NCBI RefSeq assembly: GCF_900496995.4
Contig: NC_044004.1
Location: 7,068,001-7,132,000 of the forward strand
DNA: 64,000 nucleotides
Direction of reading: 5' to 3'
Origin: Aquila chrysaetos chrysaetos
Taxonomy: Eukaryota; Chordata; Aves; Accipitriformes; Accipitridae
The notes beneath the pieces are model-generated. The model was not told the DNA's origin, did no database searches, and saw only the letters and a program-made list of their open reading frames with translations. Both the position numbers and the translations under genes were made by a program. Numbering within the stretch: the first letter of the stretch is position 1; the number at the start of each line of letters is the position of its first letter. Below are positions 14,919 to 26,900 of this stretch, piece after piece.

Positions 14919-17900
14919 CTAGAACAAGAATACAAGTACAAATGGAAAAAAAAATTAGTAAGACTAAAGGAAAACTTTATTCATGTAAATTATTTTGATA
15001 TCTTATTCAAGGAAGAGAGGAAGCGAAAACTATCAAAAATTAAAAATAAACCCCATACATTTTGATAAGAACTTTTGTATATCTCTCTTTATGAATCTAT
15101 ATATGCTCCTTTGTATTTATATAAAAGAATTGGGTTTCTCTTTCCATAAAAGCATTTTTGCCTTATTCCAATTTCAGCTACACAAGTGAATGTCCAAAGC
15201 ATTGCTGTGCATATGAACTGCAATTAACTTGTAACTGTATAGCTCAAGGAAAACTAATACTTGAGATAAATATAGCTGCTCTTTTGTTTATCTTCAATTT
15301 CCAGTACATTATTTACAGATTCTATGAGGTTCATGCATTATTTGACATGCTATATCACTGTTCAGAAATTCCACAAGAAAAACAATTGTGATGTAAGCTT
15401 CCACAAGCTATAAGCATTCATAACTTGAGTGCAAGTGAATTTCTTAAAATACGTTTATTTTGGTTTCATGAAGTTTCATGAACTCAAAACTGCTTGGGAT
15501 GTGTTACTCCTGGAATAGAAAGGTCACATTTATTAATATGGACTGAAAAATGCTTCATAGCTGAATTATCCTTTTAAGGTAAATAACAAAGATTTCACTT
15601 GCAATGTAAACTCTGCAATATGAGGAATTAGGTTTACAAGATGTGATCCGTCAGGGTACTAGATAACCTTATCTAGGCTCCCTTTCCCACAGGAGGTTGA
15701 ACCAGATGATTTTTTTCAAGGTGCCTTCAAACCTGGGCTGTTCTATGACTCTATGATTCTATGATTTTATGAATTAATCTGCCCTAGTGCAACTCCTACC
15801 TACACCCCTCTTGGGCTGGTCTCTATGCAGCTACTTTTCCTAGTTTTATGCTGCACTCAACAAATAATACCCTAGACTATCTCCCTTTTTACTGTCACTT
15901 CTGGACATTTATGTGGGTGTCTTGAGAGCTAGATCTTTAAGAAATGTGAAGTTGAGACAGAAAATTTGGCAACTGAGAGAACAGTACTAGGATTGAAAAA
16001 ATCATTGGGATTGGGATTTGGAAGATTACTACTGAAGTCTGTGACAGGATAACAGGTAATTATAAAAGAAATAAAGTTAATATCATACAGATTATGAGAA
16101 GAACCACCAGCAATAAATCATAATTATCATCTAAGCCTTTTCTCCCAAACTGTGAAGATACAGAGCATGTGACACAGAAGTACAGTGAAATAAATAATAA
16201 TATTTATAAAACATAAAAATAAAAGACCAGAAAATGCTTTTGTCGTCTTTAACTTTGTTCCCATCATGTCCTTATTCTTTGCTTTTTTGTTTGGTTTGTT
16301 TGTTGTAACTATCCAGAGTGTCTCTTTTGTGCTTTTCTTGCTTCGCAGGAAAAATAACCATTAGTGTCCTCTCATCTTTTTTCCTTTGGTCCATCCTGCT
16401 TCCTCTTTTACACTAATATTCTGCATTCTTATCTCCATCCTTCATAAATTCTTTAATCTGTTTCATCTATAGCCTTTTTTCTGTCCCATGCCCTGTTCTG
16501 GGCTCCTTTTCTACTCCCCACCCTTTTAATATCCTCACCTTTTTTTCTCTTCCTTAATACATCTTCCTCTGCTCTGTCTCATCATCTGCTCATTCCCTAT
16601 CCATTGTTCATTTTCAGAATGAGTTCACTCATTTGTTCATTTCCATTAATATTCCTTAGTTCCTAATAACCAGGTAACTAATATTTCACTTCTTAATCTC
16701 AGAATACTGCAGTTTCCTTTTATATTCATTTTTTTCTCTGTTGAACATAGTGAGATGTCAACTGTCACCCACTTTCTACAGCGTGCCATTCGGTCACACA
16801 GGAACTGCCTCCCATTCATTCTTTTCATTATAGACATTTTTTTCCTTCTTTTCCATGTGTCAACTCAACTATTCTGCTTTATTAAAGGACTCCTGTTGAC
16901 TATCTCAGTCTTGCTATGACTCCCACTGAGTTTGCTGCACTTCCTCCACACATGTGTTTCCTTTCCCTACTCCGTACTTGGGACTTGTTGCAAGATTAAT
17001 TTTTGTCAAATTATTACATGCTTTGCATTACTTAGAACTGGTATTTTTTCTAGAAAACAATTATGGATACTATCAGATTTAAATATCTTTTAAAATATCA
17101 TTCCAAGATGAAGCAAAAACACATTTTAACAGCAGATATTCTATTGCACAGAAGACTAAGGCAAGATACAGATCATAAACATCAATATTTTTCATATTTT
17201 GCTGATAGTCTACTTCCAATTTTGAAATATCGTTTTTGTGTTGCTTAATTTACTTCTTATTTACTGTTCTCTAGTAAATGAGTAATAAGCATGTTATGCT
17301 GAAAATTTTTCAGGAAATGTTAAATGTTGTTATTTTATAAAATATACTTGCCTAAATGTTGTCTTTGCAGAAGTCCAGAGATGGTGATTGGCTGTCTTGT
17401 TACAGATGACTGTGGGGAAGGTGATGTAAATGGATACAACTGAGGGGTTCTGAAATCAGAAGCAGCCCATGACCCCCTTCTACTGCTTTGTGATCCAGAT
17501 GATGATGTAAGTGAACATCCACTATGTGGTAGTTTTATAGGTGTGGATCTGTTACTGAAATTAATTCATGGATAAGATTTGAGGTTACTTTCATAGTACA
17601 AGAGTACACTTAAATTCAGAGTGCTAATATTTTAATAGAAAATGCTATAAATTATTGTGTTCTATATATTCCTTATCAGATTTTTACTTCTTTAGGATTT
17701 TTACATATTTTAAAAAGCAGAAGGAGAAAACAAATTATATGAGAACCAGAAATGGAAAAAAAAATATTTTGTTATATATACATTTTAAATTTGTGCTAGG
17801 AAGATTATTTGGCTTAATGATTATAGAGAACAAGAGATTACTTTTTCTGGAACCATTTTAAGTTTTTTCTTTATGTTAATAATTTTCACAGTTTGAGACA

Positions 17901-20900
17901 TTTTCAATGTTTAGATGAAAAACCTGAAACACCTGCTACATGCTGCATGAAGATGTTCAAGTTATTCAGAGAAGAGATATTGTGTTGTCAGCTCTGATTT
18001 TTAGAAGAATTATAAAGCAGAGAGGTCGTTGCACTTTCTTACTATAAAATTACTACCCTTTGTGTAAAAGTACCACGACTGTAGATGTCCACAGCTACAG
18101 GAACTCAGATTACCTCTGCACATTTTTGAAGAAAGCAATTTCAAAATAAAACCTTCCAACAAAATCAAACACATTCATATAGGTGATAGCTAACCTGCAC
18201 AATAACATTCTTCAGATATAGAATATAGCCTTTAAACATACAGATTAATACAGGCTAGACAAGAGAAATTTCAGTCTCTCATAGGAGACAGTAGCATCCT
18301 GAAAAAGTATTTAATTACCTTGTAGATCCTGCTCTACTATTTTGACTTGACATTATTCCAGATGACTGAGTACCTCTGTAGGATACACTACCTGTAAGAA
18401 TCGAATTTTTGAAAGCAGGACCAACATGAATTACTCATTTTACTTAAGAGATAACTTTGGAAACAAAGATTAGTACTTTAAGTGCATTATTTGGGACAAA
18501 CTCATGATCAGTTTATTCAAGGATTAGAAATGGTGCACAATTACAACAGACAATGAAAGATAAGGAATTGGCTGACAAAATGAAGTCACCATATCACTTG
18601 AGAAAGGATTAAAATAGTCCAAAAAATTAATAATGTGTTTTTACAATTTAGCAGAGACAAGACATTTGCTGAGGCATGAGTTGTCTTCCAGTACCTCTTG
18701 CTAGAAGAAGATCCAGCAAAAGTGAAAGCTATCAAAAGTCCTCAGCAGTACTCCAACAGAGGGTAAAGGTGAAAAATTGTCTTTAATCTCAATAGATTAA
18801 TCCTATATAGAGCTTAGCTGTCACAAAAACATCATATTGCACCATTCCTGCAAAGCTTTTTCAAGTTAAACACATATGTTGGTTTATTTCACCTTCTCTC
18901 ATTTATTAGACTATTATTAGACTATCAAGATCGCTCTGCTGAGGTGTTCCACTTCTTCAGCTATCCTTTTTTGCCCCGTCCATCTCTGAGAAGGAAACTT
19001 TCTTTAGTGCACCATTAAATCATTGTTTCTACTTGCCCTTACTTTTGCAAGTACACTTTGATTCATTCAGCTTTGTCCACTGCAAAACTTTATGGGTTGA
19101 TTCTGGTATGTGCTGAACAAATAACTGTTCTACATATACTTTTACTATCTCATTAAGTATCTATTTATATTTAAACACAATAAAAAAACAGTTAACCTCA
19201 ACTCCTGCTGTCTTGTTACCCTTAAATTTATAGGCAAGCATGCATTTAGGAAGGATGTGAACATATAAATCAGACATAACATAGCAAAAGCAATTTTTGC
19301 TCCTTCATTACAATTGCATTACAATTGCATTTGTCATTGTTTCGGGACATTTACACCATGTAAAAACACAAGAGTGCTAAAAGCTCCTTAAGTGGCTAGA
19401 GATGATTCTATTAACTGCTGAAGCCAGGTGAAAGACTGCCTGAGAATGGACTGTTACAGAAACAAGCTGAATGTAAAACCAAGAACGGGAGGGACACATG
19501 AATGATAGACCTGCAGAATATCAGGAATATCTGGGAAACTCCTCACAAATAAACAGTACTCAAGGAGACTGCACTAATTTCAGTAGGCTGTCATTCATGT
19601 CTTATTTACATCAGAGTGTTACCCAAGTTCTGCAACAGCCCAGGAATGAAAGGAAGTACAGGCAGGTAAAATGTCTTATATCCTATTACTGTGATATGGT
19701 GAAAAACAAAAATCACCTTTCTGAAGAAATTCTTGGTCTCAACTTAATTGCCTTGCTTTTGTTATGAAATAGTTTGTAACTTCCATTTAGTTTCCCCCCT
19801 TTTCCTCATGTGATTTTTAACATGACATTATGGACAATGTTAATCTCTGGTAACTATAAACAAATATAATTATGAAGGTTAATAGAAGGTCAACAACATA
19901 TATGGCAAGTATGCCTGTTCTGTTCAACCATACACATCATTACAGTATTTTCTTTGCAACTGTTGCCTATGATTGCTCAGCAAAAAATCATTTTGGTTAC
20001 AAGTAATTGTTCACAGAACAGAGTAGGTCAGTACTAGGAAGACTTATTTCATTCTTCATTTTTAACCATTTCCCATCTGCTGGATTGATGTATACATGAT
20101 AAGTTCCTTATACCTCAACACAATTCAAGTTTGCTCAGTAAATTGCTAATATACAGTTTTTAATTTATTAATCCTCTTAATGCAATACAAATGTTATCCA
20201 GTTACAAACTTCGATTTTTACTCACCCATACGTCCATCTTGAGGTGGAGTTATTAATGATAATCTTGTTGGACCGGTCGGTGTCTCAGGCTAAATGAATG
20301 GCAAGGTATTAATTACAGTGTAATAAGTATGTTAATTATTTAAGTATTTTCAGCAATAGTGTTACGTTTTTGAGGTCTATAAAGCCTGCAGATTTCTGGT
20401 GCTCTCTGCTGCCAGTTTTGTTCATAGCACTAAAATGCAAAACCTCAGAATTAAGTTGTTATTTTTTACAGATCTACAGGGACAGAAAAAGTACATGTAT
20501 TTTAGTTTTATTCCAAGAAGTCCTCTCTGTCACATTCAGATAAGAAAAATATCACGTACATAATTTTCTGTGCTGAGATTCCATTCTTAAGCTATCACCT
20601 GTTCCTGGATGTTCTCTCTCCTAATCTGAATACTAATACAGTGAAAAACTCCTGCCTTCATTCTCATGTTAGAGATGTCATTCCAAGCTTGCAATTCCCT
20701 ACTCAAATATCAGGTTCTAACACTGCTTTTAGACCATTGACTTCTACACCTAGCTTTTTCTTAACACATGAAGATACTATACACACATTGATGCCCCTGA
20801 GCATAGACAGAAGCAAGGTCACCTGGTCAAGCAGCAAACAAAATTGTTTATGAAAGGTGAAAGAAAATGACTCGCTTGATTTGTGGCTTAAAAAAACATT

Positions 20901-23900
20901 TATCTATCAGAAATGAAATTTCAGGAATGTTTTGAAAATCAGTGTGATGTGGAGTGCCAAGTGATTCACCTCTTGTAACTTCAGACATCTGCAATGACAA
21001 CATTTACATCCAGCCTGATCCCCTGAAATTCCCTTTATGGTCAAGGAAGAGAATCAGGAATGAAACCAATAAGTTCCCTTTAGAATGAGATGAATCACAC
21101 ATATTAATCCATAGGTTATACCTATGGATATAGGTCTATCTATGGATACGAACAATCTATAGGTTATTAAGGAAACCTTGAGATGCTAGCATAAATCTGC
21201 ACTGCAGACATCTACATGAGGTCTGGTGAATGTGGAAATCTTACATATATTTCCATTCCTTAATATATTAGAACTCAAATTTAATTGCAACTCTCAGTTT
21301 CATGCATTACCAACATTTATTTTGGAAACAGTTATAACATTTTTATAACATAAGCGCACTGAGATTTCAAGAATTTGCCATTTAATTTAGCATCAGAAGT
21401 TTAAAATACAATTCCAGAAATCAATGTTGTGATTTATTTCCTTTTGGTTCCTTTTTTAGGAACATCTTACTTCTACTAAGCATCAAGCATAGCTGAAATC
21501 AGCACATACATAAGAATTTTTTTGAAGGAGGTGGAGGGAGGATCCTATTTTTTTGCAGTATTAACAGAGTAGGAGAAATCAAAAGCATTTGTATGTATAT
21601 ATACATACATATATAAACATATATAAAAATACCACTTACTTTCCTCATTGGTGAAGGTACAGGATCAATTTCCATTGACTCCATTCTTACAACAAAGTTC
21701 AAAATAAGTATGACATTGTAATAAAAATAACACATTCATTATAACGGCTAAAATTACGTTATATTCTCATGTTAAATTTGACTAATAACAGAAAAGCATA
21801 ATACATAACGCATAACACATATGAGTATTTAGGACTTGTTCCAAAACCCACTAGCAGTAAGAAAATTCTATTGATTTTGAGCTTTGGTTTAGACATTCAC
21901 AGAGAAAGTTATTTTATGATTAGCATTGTTATTCTTGTATTTAAGTCAGAATATATATGCATGTTTATATATTTGTCACTTGTCTCCACAACAAGGGCAT
22001 TCTGAAATTTTATTTTTTATAAAAAATAAAGTCAAAGTCACAGGTATGGAAATCTTTTAGCTTGAGCAAGATGTATGTTCAATTTATTTAAAATTTAATG
22101 AGCCTTATTGGAGTTCCTCCCATCTAACTTTAGACAACTACAATGTATATATAGGTGTCTGTACAAGTCATTTAGTTTTTCCCTGCAGTCAATGGGAAGA
22201 GTTCCTCACTAATTAATCAATCTATCCAGAAAGCCTGTAGAATAACGTGTATCATGCCTTAGAATTTTTTCCAGTGATTACAAAGGCAACCTATAGAAGT
22301 AGTTATGATGTACACTTGGATAGATAAGACCCTCTCCAGTTCTTTCCTACTTACACAGTTTGCAGAAACAAAATGCAAAATCAGAAAATATACTTATTTT
22401 AAACTCACTACCAAAAAAAATGGTTTTCTGTATAAAATATCAGTATATTGTCACTGTTAAGATTTTCATTGAAAATTTACAGATTTGTACCTACATTTCA
22501 GAAGAGGAAGGATGACTAGGATGAAGAGAACATGAAGAATAACCATCTTGTTTTCTTGAAGGAACTAAAGTCATCAATAAATTTAATATTAGAACATAGC
22601 TATATCTAGTGATATGTATTCCATAGTTAGTATCCTAAACCAACACTTCTTACTGGAAAGTGGATTTCTACTTGCACTGGAAAATGGGCGTTGTGTAGTT
22701 TGTTCAGGAAGTTTCATACTAAAGGGGAAACAGAAGAAACAACAGGTATAAATTGAAAGCTGGTTTGGTTAGTTCATTTGTTTAGCTGGTCAATAAAGCA
22801 TAAAATCAAAGCATTTTATTCATCAATAGCTGGTTTTAACATGACACTATTTGCCATGAAGCAAAATAACAATGTATTTGATAAGCTGTTAACTACTTCT
22901 CTATATCATAATGTCTGTATCAGTCATTACATGCCCAACAATATCAATTTAGGATAACATTATGTACTTTATGGAACAACAGATCTTAAAATACAACTAT
23001 TAACTACAGTTGAGCCAAAAATCTTCATTTTGATGTATACATTTTCCAAACTTTAAAAAATCCAGTTATCAAAAGAAATGTTGGCATATTTATACTATTC
23101 ATCAACAGCTATGTAAAACTGATACCTTTGCCAATAACCATAAATAGAACATGTCTAGTGGGCATGCAAGAAGAAGCCCTAAGTCACACTTTCTTGGTAG
23201 ACGTCTGAAAAATCTGAAATTCAGTAAGAACTCTGTGTGTGGTATAACCAAAATTCTATTTATTTGAAATGCAGACAAGAAAAAGGAGGCAGTGGATAAA
23301 AATATATAAACTATGATAATCCACCACATACATAGTTTCCTTTATACTGTTTTTCTTTCCATTATAGTAGCCCAAGAAGCGTAAGAGAGCATAACACAGT
23401 ATTATGTGCATGTCAGAGTCAAAAGAAAGTCTATACTGAAAAAACACAGAAAAGGAATAAAGATCAACAAAATTTTGCAATTAAATTGCTGGCTTCATGA
23501 ACTGGCTTATTAAGGAGATTTAAGCATCCTTGATCACTGGTATTCATAAAGTGGCATTCATGAGGGCTTCTCTCAAGAAGATGGATCTATAGGGAGAATT
23601 ACATTGTAACTATACACTAAGTACTCTTAATACCCATATTCACTAAAAGGGAAAAGCAGACAATGCCTGTTAGAGTTTTTTCCCAGATATTTTTGAAATC
23701 TTAGAAAATAGGAAGGATAAAATAGGACATAGAAACAAATGCTATATGGAAAATTTCATAATTTCACCATAAGTGGATCACAGTAGATCAATCTGATATC
23801 TTTTTTGTTTTGTTTTATGTTCTGGTAAGCAGATTTTTTTTTAAACAGTAGTAAGATACTACATTTTTTCTGTGTTAATTCAATTTAAACATCAGAGTGC

Positions 23901-26900
23901 TCTATAGGCCATGTGGACTTTAAAGCAGAGATAAGAGTGATTAATTCAGATATGTATGCTATAAATAACATTAAAAGGGAAACGGCAACAAAAAAAGATG
24001 AAGACAGTGCAGAAATGTTTTTAGACATGTCCCCTTCAGTTTAGTCTCGCAACTGGTCCTGTTTAATATACTCCCTGATGACTCAGGGATAGCCTGCAGT
24101 TTGTGAAATCTGAAGACAGAAAGTTCTGAAGATAGAAAGTTACATCAATATTGAGGATAACTACATAATGATTTAAAAAATGTGATATTTTCAAACAAAT
24201 AGTTGAAATAAAATTTAATTAAATGAAAAGTAATAGCACAGAGTGCACTTAGGGATCAATAAGAACTTTGGCTTTAAATTGGAAATAAATAAGATGGAAA
24301 GATTAAGGTGTAACAGCAGGGGAATAACAATGAGCTACCTCTTGGCTATCTCCTTGCCACATTTGTGAAAAAAGACTAATTTGAGTCAAGAAGTTGATTT
24401 TTACAAGAAACAGAGAAGATGAGAATCATGTTACAAAAACCTGGTAATTTTGCAAATGGGCTAGATACTAGGAAAGATATCATAGTACTTTCCAAGCTGA
24501 TGTTGGAAAGCCCGTTGGAAAAAAACCAAACACGTTCATGTAAATGCAAATAAAAATTTTAAAACTTAATATCTATATGATAGAGATTGCTAAAAATTCA
24601 TTTTTACAGTAACTACTGACTTGAATTTAAAAACAAAAGAATTCCGTCCTGACAGGCTTGATTAATGTGAAGAAAATGGACCTGGTGACAGAAATAACTG
24701 TTCATTTATTTTTATAAAAATAAGCTTCTTCTATTTATACAACACACTATATGAGAAAGGCAAACAAAGCATGACTTTTTTATTGTTTTATCAATTAAAC
24801 TTACTGTTGTTTGATTACAAAGACTATTTCTTATTTACTTTTGCTGCATTAAACCTCTTACCATTGTATCTGATGCATTTGTTGTGTTACTTTCTTGAGA
24901 GATTCTTCCAACTTTACTGTCTGTGAGATAATCATAGATTTAAACAAAATCTATTTGTGTGACATACAACTCCATTTTCATACAACTAGTATTCTAAAGT
25001 GTTGAAAGGCTGTTTTCTATTGGTTTTAATCTTAGATATCATTGCTATTCCAGATTTATTGGGGCAAGACTATAGCTGTTATATGGATCCATTAAACAGT
25101 CTGAAAAATATATGCTTCTTTTTGGCAGTTACAAACTTAGTTTGATTACCTTTTGTGAAGCGTGCTGGTGATATTGGATAAATGAATACTAAGAAAAGTG
25201 TTTAAAAATACTTTGCTTTTATTTTTATTCCTCTTTTCCATATCTGATGCAAAAATTATGTTGCATTTAATATGAAATTATCTGGAAAAGATACCAATAA
25301 CTACGATATACCAAATACCATGTTCCCATATTTCTCATTTCAGATTCAAAATTTATTCAGTTCTTTGTGTATCTATTTGTAATAAGCTTATGTGAAGAGT
25401 ATTTCCTGTTATGTTATAGACACAATCAAAAATATCTCCTTTAAAGAATGTTATGAGCTTGCAAAATTGAAGAACATTAAGGTCAAGAACATTAGGTCAG
25501 CTCCCTAGTATGTGTATTTTTTACAGTCTTTCATTACGCTATCATACATTATATTTTATGAAGGATGTAAAAATTTACTCAATAGCCTCAATACTTCATC
25601 TATATTTTACCCTTAATTTCCACTGTGTGACCTTAGTCCTTCGTTACTTCACACTATTCATATTTTGATTTGAAGACAAATTATGAATTTTCTTGTTAAC
25701 TTCTCATGCTTCTTCTCACAATATTATTCAAATTCTTTAATAACATTACCTGATATGCCTTTATAAAATCATATTGTTTGTGGGAGATTGTCCTAGTTTC
25801 AGCTGGAATAGAGTTAACTGTCTTCCTAGTAGCTGGTACGGTGCTATGTTTTGAGTTCAGTATGAGAAGAATGTTGATAACACCGATGTTTTCAGTTGCT
25901 GCTAGTAGTGTTTAGACTAATGTCAAGGATTTTTCAGCTTCTCATGCCCAGCCAGCGAGAAAGCTGGAGGGGCACAAGAAGTTGGCACAGGACACAGCCA
26001 GAGCACCTGACCCAAACTGGCCAACAGGGTATTCCATACCATGTGACGTCCCATCCAGTATAGGAACTGGGAAGTGGGGGCGGGGAATCACCGCTCGGGG
26101 ACTAGCTGGGTGCCGGTCGGTGGGTGGTGACCAATGACACTGCGCATCATTTGTACATTCCAATCCTTTCATTATTGCTGTTGTCATTTTATTAGTGTTA
26201 TCATTATCATTATTCGTTTCTTCTTTTCTGTTCTATTAATCTGTTCTTATCTCAACCCGTGGATTTGCTTCTTTTCCCGATTTTCTCCCCCATCCCACTG
26301 GGTGGGGGGGGGAGTGAGTGAGCGGCTGCGTGGTGCTTAGTTGCTGGCTGGGGTTAAACCACGACAGAGATATATGCTCTTTTTGCAGATGTGAAACTCT
26401 GCAAAACAGATTAAAGACATCATCTAATTTATGTAAGATCTGGTTTTGTGTATTCTTTTTTCTTTTTCCTAATGAAAGCTAGGTTTGATTAAGAAAGTGA
26501 CCAGTACAGATGTCAGGAACAATGTACTTTACCCTGTCACTCTGTAGGACTGGATCATTTTTAGGCCAAAATGCCTTAAATAAGGTGAATAACTATTTGG
26601 GTTTCAATATCTTTGGGTCCTAGCACAACACAGGGCCTAGACTTGCCAGGAATATGGACATCAAGTGCCCACATCACACACTATCACCTGCACCGCAGTA
26701 TCTGTACAACTGACAGAAACAGCAACAAAGAAGCTTTTATCAATGTCATGAGACCTGTTGGTTGACAGTGACAAGGATGACATACTAGAAATAAGGTAGG
26801 GGACCACAAACGATAGCCAAGCATGAGAACCTGATTGTGAATTTCCTTATGCAGTACTCCACCTTTCTCAAAAGCCAACACCTGCAGAGTGGAGAGTAGC

